A stretch of DNA of 64,000 nt, from contig VWZL01000906.1 of assembly GCA_013396915.1 (NCBI GenBank), positions 528,736 through 592,735 of the forward strand, given 5' to 3'. Of the stretch, positions 38,566 through 50,885 are shown piece by piece. Position 1 is the stretch's first letter, and every line of letters starts with the position of its first letter. Under the pieces are notes generated by a model. That model saw only the letters and a program-made list of their open reading frames with translations, had not been told where the DNA came from and did not search any database. The position numbers were made by a program, and so were the translations under genes. This stretch comes from Stercorarius parasiticus (taxonomy: Eukaryota; Chordata; Aves; Charadriiformes; Stercorariidae).

Positions 38566-39038
38566 CCATCCGGCCCCATAGACTTATGTGCATCTAGGTG
38601 CAGAAGCGGATCATTGACTACTTCCTCCTGGATGATGGGTGGGTTGTTCTGCTCTCCATCCTTATCTTCCAGCTCCGGAGGCTGAACACCCTGGGGAGAG
38701 CTGGTCTGACTATTGAAGACGGAGGCAAAGAAGGCATTAAGTACCTCAGCCTTCTCCTCGTCCTTGGTTGCAACTTTCCCCCCGGCATCCAGTAAGGGAT
38801 GGAGATTCTCCCTGGCTCTCTTTTTGTTGATGTATTTATAAAAGCTTTTTTTGTTGTCCTTAATGTTAGTGGCCAAGTTGAGCTCCAGCTGGGCTTTTGC
38901 CTTCCTGATTTTCTCTCTGTATAACCTAACGAGGTCTCTGTACTCCTCCCGAGTTGCTTGTCCCTTCTTCCAAAGGTGGTAAACCCTCCTTTTATTCCTA
39001 AGTCCCATCAGAAGTTCCTTATTCATCATTTAGCCTGG
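38566..39038 (-). pseudogene. CR1 ORF2, region before and at the start of the reverse transcriptase
   Basis: The minus-strand frame from about 39029 reads [20 protein letters not shown], then [57 protein letters not shown] and HKSMGPD at the gap edge. This is the CR1 linker between endonuclease and reverse transcriptase, followed by the conserved MGPD that opens the polymerase domain. It is open for about 154 codons. The endonuclease half is absent because of 5' truncation near 39050. Confidence 0.9.
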
Positions 39039-39050
39039 CCTTCTATCATT

Positions 39051-42000
39051 CTCATGTAACAGTTCTCTGATTTAAGTATCGAATTTGTAGCTTTTAAAAA
39101 TGTAAAGTGATAGGTATTGCACAAGATAAATTTTAAACAAACACATGTGTAAGTGCTATGTTCTTCTAAGGCTCTGATTTAACCTCCAGGATAATTCTAC
39201 TAAATCTAGTGGCTGTCAAAAATTTGCCATGTTTTTCTGATCTACAGTTCCCATTCTGCTGAGAATGCACAATTAGTAAGGAAAAGAGACATCTATGTAA
39301 TTCTGTGACTTGTTGTGAAGATGCAATTCCTGCCTTTGTTTTCACTAATATTCCATTTTTTTCCCTCCAATTTGAATAATACCACCTTCAGTAAAACAGA
39401 AAGACACTATTTTTGAGAAATCTACTTGTATTACTATCTCTTTCACAACTCTTTTTCTCCATGATGTTTTTGTCTTTGTTTGTATTTAGCCAGTCTCCAG
39501 CTAGATGTGCTTCTTGTGGCTTTCTTCTCTGTTTGCATGTAAAGTACTTCTGGGGTACACATTACCTACCTTTTTTCGTTGTTGCAATGTAGTGCATATA
39601 GGCTGTAATCACAAACCAGAACTTTATTTTGCCAAATGCTAAACAAACATATGCCCTGCCCTGGAAGAAATACAGTCTAAACAAATAAATATGTTTCGAT
39701 TTTTACATCAGTGGGACATGACATGAGTTCAAGGATCTGCTTATTAGGTTGCATTATAGGCCAGTAGGATCTAATATAACAGTGCACGCCCATGCCTGAC
39801 TTTCAACACACTGATGAGGTGTATCTTTGTAATCTGTTAGGTAGGTGACATACATTTTCATGTATTTTTAGCTGTTTCATTTGTACGTCTGCATTTATAT
39901 ATACATATTTACAACATCTGAGTTTGCATGCAAGTTTAATGTTATGTTTCTGTGTATGTTATTTTTACATCATGTATCAACTCTTAGGGATATACAGCTC
40001 AGAGAAATCATTTTGCGTTATAGCTTTGTATATGTGTATATGTGGTGTTTGTTTTGATCTTTGAACAAAATTCGACCTTTTTTATTCTGGAGGTCTTCTG
40101 CAGACATGCCAGCCACTGGTTTATGAAAAGATCGTCACAACTTTGTAAAATCACAAAAATTTGAAGCACTAAGCCTTTTTGCTGTCACAAATTTTATGAA
40201 GGCAGATTCCCGTCCTGTTGATGGCACTGTTCCTTTCCCATAGGTGGGAAGAACAGACAGAACTTTGGACATCCTGTTTCCACGTCTTTGGGAGCCAGAA
40301 TGCCTTTTCTTCATAAACAACTTTCTTTGCAGTTGCCAAGAAACATTCTCTCACTCAGACAGGATAATAGCTGTGTTAGAAGTATATTGTCTCCTCAAAA
40401 ATGCTGCCGCAGATCCTAAATTTCATGTTAAGGACTTAACATGGAATTTGGGAAGAAAAGAAGCCCAGAAAACAGGGAAGCACTTCCGCTCTCCAACCCT
40501 GACTTTGTTCTGCATCAGATCAACTCTTTCAGAGTGTATGTAAAATAATGCACATGCATACTTCTATAAATCTTCTTAGGTTTAGCTCTGTTACTCAAGG
40601 ATGAAAAGGGAGCTCTTTTTATGCAGACTTCACTTCAGTCCTTTCACCTTCTTGTCAAAACAAAACCTAATGATGCAGTTTCCCATCTTTACAACATGAA
40701 TCAAGGAGATAAAATCTTTACACCATTGGTCCTGCGTGGCTGGTGGTATAATAGGAGAGTATGTCACAAAACTGACATTAAGGATGCAGAGACATAATTT
40801 TAAAAGTCTCAGTCTTCATTCTTTTATCCTGATACTGTAGAAACATGAACAGAATTAATCAGATTCTTTGTCAATGTTATCTGAGTAACTATATTAACTT
40901 AAGTCAGAAGGCAAAGTTTTAACTGAGGGCATAATATGGACAGTTCTGCCTAATTTGGTCTTGATCACTTTGAATTTTTTAACATCAACAAAATTATTTC
41001 TAGATCTTAAAACTGCTTCAGAGAGCATGAGCTTCTGAAGCAGGAAGTCTCTTTTATGCCTTGTTAAGAATAAAGGTGCTTTTCAATGTGCTTTAAAAAA
41101 ATAGGTATTGATAATAATAGAATTTACAGGTGCTCCGATGTCATAATGATGGCAAGAAACAAAAGAAAATGGCAAAGTATAATAAATAAATATATTAAGA
41201 AATTAAAATAAGCCACTTCCAGGCTGTCCTTTCATTCCAGGAGTTAAAGGGGCACTGTTTCTGCCAGCTTAATTGTATTCTAAAACTCATGCAAACACTG
41301 AAATTGCTAACTGTGCTGGTAATAACGGGCCTGCTTTAATGTAGCACTTGTCCAGGCCTTGTATAGGCCACCAGGTCACTCTGCAGTAGTTATCACTACA
41401 CTTGCTGTCATCTCTGTACTAGGAAGATTTTTGGGTTGTTGTTGCACATGTTAAGCTACAAATTCCTGTCCATCTGGGCTTTTATTTTTTTTCCCCCTTT
41501 CTTTTTTTTTTATTTTTCCCCCTCAGAAATTGCTATGAACAAGTCTTGTGCAGAAAATTACCAATGAATATTCATTATTGTTTTCTTGTGGTCTTTTTTT
41601 AATCTTTTGAGCATTGTGTAGTATAGTTCTAGTGTTAAAAGTATGCAAGTTATTGAACAACTGAAGTAGGTGCTCTTGTTTTATGCAACCGCTGCAGTAA
41701 TCTGTGATCCTATTTAATTTATGCTAATTATGTTAGCAGTGCCATGATTGATATTTTGCTTGTCTGACTTATTAATTTATCAGCTAATTGTTGCATTTGT
41801 AATAGCTATAAGCTATTTATAACATTACTCTTTGATAAGCATAATGGTTTGCACACTAATAGCAACAAACATTTCTGATAACATGTAGTTCTGAAATAGT
41901 ACCCTCGCCAGCTCTGGGATGAGGCAAAGCCTAAAAGCAGAAATGAGCTTCCATTGTTGTGTGGTAGTGAATGGGAGAGAAGGGATGCTAGTCTGTTTCC

Positions 42001-44874
42001 TTAATACCAGCAGCAGTTAGTTAGTTTTAACAGACTAAGAGATTATTTTTTTTTTATCCTGCTGTCAGTGTGAAGACCGATAATTTACGAAACTGCAAGG
42101 CCAACATGTTTTGGGTTTTTTGTTTTTTTTTTTCAGAATTAAAAAGAAGATATAATTAATAGATGTTTTCTCTTTCTTTACCTGAAATACTTGTCTTTTG
42201 TGTGATACATGTCCGCTTGAGATAGCTTGTGTTTAATCATGTTTAATCAAAACCTTAAACATGAGTCCCATCTTTTTAATAATGCTTTCATTTCATGTGG
42301 TGCCTTAGTCTGTTTTGTTCTGAAATGCTTATAGTTGTCTTCAATAACCCTCAGTCTGATTAGGTGCTAGTGAAGATATTCCTGTTGTCTGCAGAGGATC
42401 AGCAAACTTTAGCATGTGAACTGTTTGTGTTATATTTTTGAGTTTTGGGTACTAGAAACCAGATTTTAAAATCTGGTATCCTAGTTTTTATAAGCACAGA
42501 AATGACATGGGTGTATGCTGTGGCATACTTATACTCACTAATATCTATTTATGGATGTGGTGACTTGGATTATACAAAAGCCCATTGCGGGCATCTTAGA
42601 TCATACATATCTGTGTATGCTTCTCAGTGAAAAACAGAATACAGGACAGTACTAAAATTGTTTAAATTGCTTATTCAAAGCTGGTATATTTTCTCCTTGG
42701 ATTCAGAAAAATATGTATTTTTACACATTGCCTGATTAAAGGGTGATACAGTCTAAGATAAATCAACAGACTCCTCAATTTAATTACAGGCTCAAATAAT
42801 GTAGACACAGTTCTGGAGGGTAAACCCCAACCCAATTAGAAGAAAATGTACAAGATATGCAAAGAGGCATCATATTTTTACTTCAGAATTCCTATTTCCT
42901 CTTGAAGGGAGAACAGGGTGAGCCTGCCACTGCTGTGGCAAACCTGGAATTGAAATTTGCCGAGCAAAGTGGAACAGTTGAAGTCTTTTTTTTTTTCCTC
43001 TCTCATTTTCCATAATGATCTTTTGGTTTACAGCTCTTAAGAGCTGTAACTCTTACAACCCTGCTTCTGGCTGAACTGTGGGAACAAGTCAGTGACTTTA
43101 TGTTTCTGCAGAGCTGTGTGCTCTTTTCCAAGCAGTTTGCCAGGCACAGCTCTGGGAGGTTTCCCCCCATCAAAGGGCCTCTAGGCCTGACTTGAATGTG
43201 GGTGATTCAAGCTAACAAAGAGGTTGAAACACAGCGTGATTGTGATTACAGTCATTAGGAGATTCAAAGTTAAAACTCTGAAGTTATGACCGCTTTGACC
43301 TGAATTTCCATGATTGTGCTTTGGCTTTTTATTGTGTGGTCTTACTTCAGTGTATGATGATAGGTACTCTACTACGCATTCCTCAGTATTGTTGCAGGTT
43401 ATTAAAGTGTCCCACATTTGGCTTGTTCTTTATTCTCCTAGGATTTTAATGATAATTTAAAAGTCTGTAGTGCTAACACATTTTATGAGAGTTACAGAAA
43501 AGACCGGGCTATGGCCCCTCGAATGTAGTTACATTTCAGCAAATAAAATACATGGTTATAGAAACATACACACAAAATATTAGACAAATAGAAATATGGA
43601 CACTTTCATTAGGCATGCTGTACCCAAAAGACCATTATATATACTTATAAGATCTATATTAAGGAAAGGTATAATTAGGTATTAGCGCTTGTTTGGAACA
43701 TACATTTCTGTGAAATTAGTCTTTAATGGTGCCTGTGGTCTTTTAGAGTGTATTACCCCGTGGGATGTGCACATAGGCATTCGCTACAAGTTGCACATGC
43801 ATATCAAGGGTGGAACTAGGCTGTTTCTATAGAGACTCTACACCTACCTTGCATGTCTTCCCTACGCTAGTTAGTTTTAAGCATAACAGTGGAAATATAG
43901 GAAGTTTTGCATTACTTGTGAGCCCCATGATAATTCATATCAGTTGGGTTTTTTGTGATTGGTGGATTATGAAATACAAAATGTATCTCTTTTATGGAAT
44001 ATGACCCTGATTCTTTGAACCACAGCCATTGATGAGTAAGAACCAAGATCAATTCTCTGGGGATCTGGTATGGAAACAGGTCACTTAAGCCCCTCAGAGA
44101 TATCTCAGAGCACCTCAGAACTATTTCCATCTTGCAAAAGATTTAATTACCATATCCGATGATCCAGAAAGAAAATGCCAGATCAGTACAAGTAGTTTTA
44201 CTGTCACTGGAAAGGAAAACACAGCTAAATTGTCATCAGATATAGCTTAACTTGATCCGTTCTAAAATGGACTTGAAGTTGCACATTTCTTTGCTTCTAG
44301 GAGGTGTCAGATAATGCTCGTTAGTCTAGAAAAAAAGCACATGAGTTACAGGACTGGTATGCAGCAAATGTGGAAGTGAATGTCCTTGCATTGCTCAGTA
44401 ACTCAGAAAAGTTTGGCTTAGTTTGCATTTGCCAAGTCTCTCTCCCACAGCATTGTGCCCCGTTTTTAGTGGAGTTTGGACCTGTACCATTGACATGTAG
44501 GAGTTGTGGGGAATGGAAATTATTTAATAATCTTTTGTGAAATCCCTTTTGGGTTCTTCATCCAAGTGAAATTTAACTCTTCAGATTTTGATAAGTCATA
44601 TTGAATTCTTAATTTCTAAAATTTTAAATATTCTAATATATTTTCTCTTTTAAAGCGCTTTTCTTACTGGTTTCCTTCCATAATAGATAAATTGAGGTCT
44701 GCCGTGAAATAAATTATTTTTCTGCCCTTGTCCCTCTACAAAATATAATAAATTGCTGCACTTCAACTTCAGAATTAGAAAAGTGACCTTTCTGATGCCA
44801 TATTCTTGTCATTTTTCAACACCTTGTATTTTGGAATGGCATTTTTAGAGGAAAACAAATCATGCCGGGTCCAA
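39051..44874. other. AT-rich non-coding DNA
   Basis: No gene is recognised. Low-complexity tracts include a T/C-rich run at about 41479-41524 and T runs near 42043 and 42118. One sub-region (about 41530-41890) is listed separately as a possible conserved element. Confidence 0.5.
41530..41890. promoter_or_regulatory. Candidate conserved non-coding element (homeodomain-type motifs)
   Basis: This repeat-free stretch is dense in homeobox/POU-like words: ATGAATATTCATTATTG, ATTTATGCTAATTATG, TTATTAATTTATCAGC and TAATAGCTATAAGC. That composition is often seen in developmental enhancers near neuronal genes such as MYT1L. This is a judgement from composition only; conservation was not tested. Confidence 0.25.
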
Positions 44875-45720
44875 CGTACTTGAAGAGAGGCAAGGCTGCC
44901 ACTGCTCTGTGTCCCCAGGTCCAAGCAGTAGCAAGGCTGAAGATGCATTCCCAGCAGGCGCATCTACACAAGGTGCATGTGTACACTACATGTATACATA
45001 CATGCATACATACATACATGGCTGGTCACAGAGATCCTGGGCAGACACTCAGAGTACTCACGTGAACACAGACATCACCAACAGCCTCATCTGGCTGAGC
45101 AGGTTGGAGGACCACTATTGAGAATATATATGTATCCATATATACACAGTGAATCCCTCCAGCAGCTGGTCTCAGACACTCAGTCTGCCCAGTAGCTGCC
45201 CCTGGATCCCAGTCTCCCCAGTTACTGGCATCTGGACGTACGAACCCCCAGGGCTGCCCTGCTCCATTTGCTGGTGCAGAGCATCACCCACATGCACACA
45301 CACAAAGGGCTGGCTGGGACTCCCCTAGCCTCATAGCCAACCCCCATGCTCTTGCCCACAGAGACACAGCACACTTTCACACCCAGAACTGGTCCTTGGC
45401 ACCCACTCAACCCCCTGGTCCCAGGACACTTCACCTGCTCACCAATTCATCCAGCTTGATTGTTGCTGGTGATCATACTCACTCTCACACCCACACTTGC
45501 TCCAGTTGCTGGCACCATGAACACGGATCCTCCAACCCGAGGTCTGACCCCCATTGCTGCACACACAAGTGCACACGCACGTATGCACACACACAATGGA
45601 GAATGGAGAGCCGTCACCCAGGGAAGAGTTAGAAAGGAATTTAATCTGAAGGTAGGACAGACTGTGCAGAGCAGGGCCAGACAAGCGTACTGACCAGCCA
45701 ACAATTTACACTCAACTGTG
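44875..45720. repeat. GC-rich degenerate minisatellite-like block, origin unclear
   Basis: The block is clearly richer in G+C than its surroundings and has sharp edges. It contains recurring words such as CACTCAG, CCAGT(A/T)(G/A)CTG, CAGTTGCTGGCA / CAGTTACTGGCA, and CACACACA-type runs, spaced irregularly. Overlapping open frames on both strands are a by-product of this composition. The right end (AAAGGAATTTAATCTGAAGG, then a T-rich run) resembles the layout around the R/U5 part of the LTRs in this window, so it may be a diverged LTR. I cannot name a family. Confidence 0.45.
44986..45020. repeat. TACA/CATA microsatellite
   Basis: An imperfect TACATACATGCATACATACA tract of about 35 bp lies inside the GC-rich block. 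Confidence 0.8.
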
Positions 45721-48700
45721 CCTTTTTATTTTCTTCTTTCTCTATTTTAAGATAAATAAATCCTACAAGATCTCTCTGTCAGGCCTTCTACTTCCTCCTT
45801 TTCTGCATGACCTTTTTCATCCTCACACCCAAGTTTAGACTTGGGTCATCTCTGAGATGTTGGAACTAAAAAGGTTGTGTCCTTGGTATTGGTATATCAA
45901 CAAATAATTGTTTTTTTCCCTTCAGCAGTCAAAAAAATACAAAAAAAGTTTGGTATGAACAAAAATAAAATTTTGAAAGCTTTTGCTTTAAGTTGAAACA
46001 AAACTTTTTATGTGACCTACAACATTGCTTCATTCAACGTCTATAATGAAAGCAAAAGAAAGTGAGAAGGTTGATCCAGGTTTAAAACCAAATATCTGAC
46101 CCAGGCCTTCTGTCCCTCAAAACAGTACTGTAGCCACCAGGCTACAAGATATTTTGGGGTTTATCTCCCTTCCAAAGTGTTAACCTGAAGCATTTAAATA
46201 TTCACTGAGATAAGAAGACTGACACAATAATTTATTGGCTAGGTGATTTGTAAAACTGAGCCACTATATTAATATTTAATCCTCATTCTGTGAAAGAGAC
46301 TATCATCATCCAGTAGGGCTGATGACAGTTCACCCCAAACTGCCTTATGTTACGGTGGATGAGAATTCTTCACAATTCTTCCCTCAGAAGATGGAGGGAC
46401 TGGGAAACTTACTTCTTCTATATCACGCTTAATGTAACTAACAATGGTGAGGCTATTGGATAAAAATATGATAATGTCTTCATTTTTATGGATGTAGCCC
46501 CGTGCCACCAGAATTTCTAGAAGAAATTTAGTGAATTTGATGAAAATATCATTCGGAATCAACAACGATAGAGAAAATAATCTTCCATCTCATTTCTTGA
46601 TATCATGTGTAGACATGTTTTGGATCTCTTCTGCCAGATGGGAATTCTAGTTCTACTTCAGCTTATGTCCCAAAACCTACTCACTCAAACATATCCAAAG
46701 CATTTTTAGGGAACCACAGACTGGTGAAAGGGTATCTTCTCTCCAAAGAAAGTAGTTCTATACATCCAGTGCTATTTCTCCTTACCTCTAATTTCCACGC
46801 TACTTTCTCATTCCTCATATCTAAGAATGTAAAAAAAAGTAGTAAGGGAATTAATGCTCAAATGAGCTGTGCGCACTTTTGGTCTTTTCTATTCTAACTG
46901 ATACGAAACCAATGAAAAATATTTGAAAGTGTTTCCTGCCTTCCTTCCAGCGTGATTCAATGAATTGCAAATCTATTTCGTCACAAAAAGAACATGTGGT
47001 GAACTTGTGAGTTTAACCAAAATTCTGCTTATTCTGGCCTGCATTTACAGATTTGGCTGCTGCCTGCACTGTTCATCTGAAAATGGAAGGATTGGATTCC
47101 CTCTGTGCATTATAGCAGGAGAATGACGTGTACTCAAAGTTTGAGAACAAGTCCTAAGGATATATTTGCCTATTGTTCTGCAAAAAGGACTCTCCTTGAT
47201 ATCAATAAAAGCTTTGTGTTTTCATCACAAGTGGAAGAGGATAAAGGAGTAATTTACATTCTAGTCCTTAATTTGCTCACATGCCTATTCGGTCACTTTG
47301 TAATATGTACCCTCAACTTGTAACTTTTATCTTTGCAGAGTTCCCTCTGGAACTCTGCTCTAAGAGGACCTGGTTGTATGCTGCTCTTTTCCTGAGAGGA
47401 AGATTCAAATGCGATAATTCTTTTGTAAAGTTTGCCCTTTTCAGTAAAAGGGTGCTATAAAATATTGGAACTAAATTTCAGATGTCCATGCCAAGAAGGC
47501 ACCTGGGTTTGTGGTGGAAAGGGTCTGAAAAGACAGGGAAATTGCTTTCCCTTCAGCCTGACTTTTCCTTAAACACTCCAGTAGCTTCTTAGAGTAACTT
47601 TCTGTCATGCAGTTTAGTCTCTCTTTTGTCTTGTAGATCTTACAATCAGAAACAAGTGCATTACATATATTTGGAGACAATGATGCAGTTTTTCTGTCAA
47701 AACCAAGAGTAGAATAACCAATGTTATTCTACTCTGTTAAGAGTAATAATAGGCCACATTTGATTAAGAGTATTGAATTATTAAGAACTTATTTTAAAGA
47801 ACTGACTATGCAAGTACAGTCATAACAGGATACAAGAATACACTCATAACGGGATGCAAGAATACAGTCATAATGGGATGCAAGAATGGGAATCTTCCCA
47901 CAGCAGTGTCAAAAGCTTTAAGTAATGGACATCTGCTGCTCTCCCTTCATCCATAAATGCAGACATTTTATCCTAGAATGCAATTAATTTACAAGACCGT
48001 GATTAGTAAGGCATAAATTAAGGGTCAAATACTGTTATCAATTCAGGTTTGGTCTACCCTACTGACACTTAGGGAAGAGAAAGATTTGCTGGAGCCTATT
48101 GTCGTAAAAGTCACATCGGTAAGTCCAACTGAAACATGAGTAGATTGAGTAGGAAGCTCTACATTTGCTCCAGGGATCAAGTCTGTTGAAGTAAACTCTG
48201 ATATCATATGGAAAATCAAGATTTTGTAGATACACATTGAGAGCAGGTTTAGGTTAACTTGATCTGCACATTTTAATTCCTCAGAATCTTCACCTCATAT
48301 TCCCCTTCTGTTCGATGGCAACATTTCCAGATGAAACTATACATTTGTGCCCATGTTTTGGTCAAACACTTCAAAATATAAACTTACTAAAAATAAAAAA
48401 AAAACACAGTGCCTAAATCCTGGGTCATTGTAGGTTGAGGAGCATTGAGGAGCAATGTAAGGACACTTAGAGTATTATCTTAATGTACCTCTGGAATAGT
48501 GCCATGACTTTGTAGTTTAAGTACTGTGGTAGGGATCACATGCCAAGCATTGATATTTTTAGTTGTCTAAAATAAATTAGTTTAGTTCAGATTTTCAGTT
48601 AAATTATATTAATATATACTCTGAATCTTCTTTCTTCTTAATCTTTAGAATTACCTTTCCTTTTTCCTGGGTCATGTTGCATGAGTTCAGATTAACACAG

Positions 48701-50739
48701 AACTTCATGAGAATTGCACAAAACAGCAGAATAGGTCCTTAAAGAAAATTAATAGATACATTCTGAAAAATTATGTCCTGTACTTTCAGTTTCAATCTAG
48801 GATATTATTTGCTTATTTATTTTACACAGTGGTGTTTCCAATTGTGATTTGTTTGTCTTTTATTATTTGAAAGTGGAGGTCAGTACGCTGACAGTATAGT
48901 TACTGACTTTCATATAGTGAAAATTATGTAATAAAGAATAGAGATATTTGGGGACCCATTGAAGTCATTGTTAAACGTCCCATTTACCAAATAGGTTCAA
49001 TAGTACTTCACAAAACATATCTAGCTTCTAAAAACTTATTCAGATTATCAGGAGCCATATTTGACAAATATCATTATTAGAAAATTAATTGCTTTTGGAA
49101 TGCAGAGACATGCTGAAGAAGGTAAGTTAGAATTTGGATTTGCCTGTTATTTTCTGGGGAGAGCCGTAGAAGGTCTATTTACAATTTTTTTAGGAAGACT
49201 GCACAAAGTACTAATATAGTATGGGATACAGTGCTCACATAAACTGTTAATCTTTTTCCAGGTCATGTTTCTTTGATTATGAAAATGTAGAAGCATTTTA
49301 ACTGTGGGAAATACATTTGACATATTTTGTTTAATTCTTCGAGATATTAGATTTAAAAAAAAAGGTCTTTAAATCCTTTTTTCTTTTGGTTTTCACACAG
49401 AAGAAAGAAGATTTTTTAAGTTATAAAAAAAAAAACCTAAGCAAACCTTGGCTATAAAAGTAGTACAGGAATCTTATCTGTAGAAATTTGAGTCTTGCAT
49501 CATGGCTGGCTGAAAAGCTGCCTTTACTGAGTAACTTGACAGTCACAAGGAGATAAATTTTAAACTTCAAACTGTTTATATAATCAACTCGTTACATTTT
49601 CAGGAAATCAGAATTTTTGTCTCTGAACATTTTACTTTTTATCACGAGTATGTCTAATATTACTGATTAGGGAAAAGCAATTTTTTGAATAATTTTAGCA
49701 ACATATGTGATTGGCAGTAACAATTATGCAGTAATTCTAGTATTTACTGGTGCTTGCCATAGATTTTGGGGGTCATAAATTATCATCTTCTACCTTTGTG
49801 TAGTATAGACAGTGAATGCTCCGCCTGAGTAAACATTGGAGAATTTTTGAGAGTATCTGTGAATCCAGTTTTTAGAATTGAAGAAATCCAGGTAAGGAAA
49901 AAATTGGGAAGGAAAAATTTTGGAAGTCCAGATCTAAGGCTCTTAGCTCATCCATGGCTTTCTCAATTTCTGGTACATCACAGCTAGAGGGAAACTAGAA
50001 TAATTCACTAAGGAAGTGTTAGCTGAGCTGAGAGTTTTGGAACTTGGGACTGAACATTGCAGTCTCCATGCCTCTAGCAAGAAATTCAGATACCCTGACA
50101 ATTTTAACAAGAATGATCATTTTCAAGACTGCCTACCTGCAAGGGAAGAAAATGCTGAACTAGCTCCCCTTGAGGAAGCAAAAATCGCCATTTGTCCTGG
50201 AAAGCAGCCTAAAGCTCTGGATCCCCCACAGTTGGCAGCCCTGAGGAAGCCCATATGGTAGATGTGAGCATACCTAGATATAGGGAGAGTAGTGCTGATT
50301 GTGAAACTTCTGGGAGCTTAGTCTGAGCTAAGTCTATGCTGAGTCAAATAGCCTTAAATCTACATACTATAAAAACCTGAAGTCTCCATCAGGGTATCAG
50401 GCAAGCTAACAGAAAAATAGGTAAGGTCTTGATGAAAACTTGCCCTCTACTGTTAGAAGTTACTGACCATATCCAAATACCTCGATGGTTTTCTGGAAAA
50501 TTAATACAGCCTTAAAGGTTGTGCAGCTACGGATCCCATTCTGCCCTTCAGCTACAGCAGTGCAGAAATTGCTTGTGCTCATCTGGCTGTCCAGGTCCTG
50601 TTATTGCCTTACAGATTTTGATCTTGGTCTTTCAAGCATGGCCCACGTTCTTTGTTCATAGATACAGGACCTTGGAATGGGCATGTTCTTCAGATGAGTC
50701 AAATCTGCCAAACGACTCAGGCCAGTATATGTAACTGGC
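45721..50739. other. AT-rich non-coding DNA
   Basis: No gene is recognised. The stretch contains the 24-bp tandem triplet at 47816, listed separately. One open frame at 50016-50261 has a balanced composition but no recognisable domain or splice context (see rejected items). Confidence 0.5.
47816..47887 (+). repeat. 24-bp tandem repeat, three copies
   Basis: Units at 47816-47839, 47840-47863 and 47864-47887 follow ACASTCATAAYRGGATRCAAGAAT with few differences between them. Units 2 and 3 differ at two positions. This is a short minisatellite likely to vary in copy number. Confidence 0.93.
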
Positions 50740-50885
50740 CTGTCTCCAACATAGTTTATCACTCCATTAATTTCTGTGTTATCTGCATATTTCAGTAGCG
50801 TATAATCTTCCGTAGTACTGGTGAAGACACTGAATATTATAGGGCTAAAACATGTACCTCTGGGATTATAGTAGAAAGGCTCTTA
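50740..50885 (-). repeat. Ancient CR1/L3-like LINE fragment
   Basis: The text GTGTTATCTGCATATTTCAG, followed by GAAGACACTGAATATTATAG and GGGCTAAAACATGTACCTCT, follows the order of a familiar old CR1-type LINE segment. I recall it on the reverse strand of old amniote LINEs as the phrases about a time-limited set of a few conserved blocks. The match is heavily decayed, so both limits and strand are tentative. Confidence 0.45.

Larger units (their letters stand above)
37406..39050 (-). mobile_element. CR1 LINE, 5'-truncated, interrupted by an assembly gap
   Basis: The left end shows the CR1 3' terminus backwards: AATCATAGAATCATAGAATC, which is the ATTCTATG octamer repeat on the minus strand. 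3'-UTR text (TTGGAAAGGACCTTCAAGAT) follows. The rest is ORF2 on the minus strand, in two readable parts on either side of a run of N. The right edge is the 5' truncation, placed at about 39050 where CR1-like coding sequence stops. Long open frames with few lesions make this the youngest CR1 in the window. An A/CA-rich simple run (37470-37490) lies in the 3' UTR. Confidence 0.95.

Noticed and set aside
46090..46150. Words such as GTAGCCACCAGGCTAC, resembling part of an old LINE/SINE
   Set aside because: The match is too short and too decayed to name an element.
50016..50261. 81-codon + strand frame with balanced amino-acid composition
   Set aside because: No family is recognised and no acceptor/donor pair keeps the frame; a chance frame of this length is expected in 64 kb.
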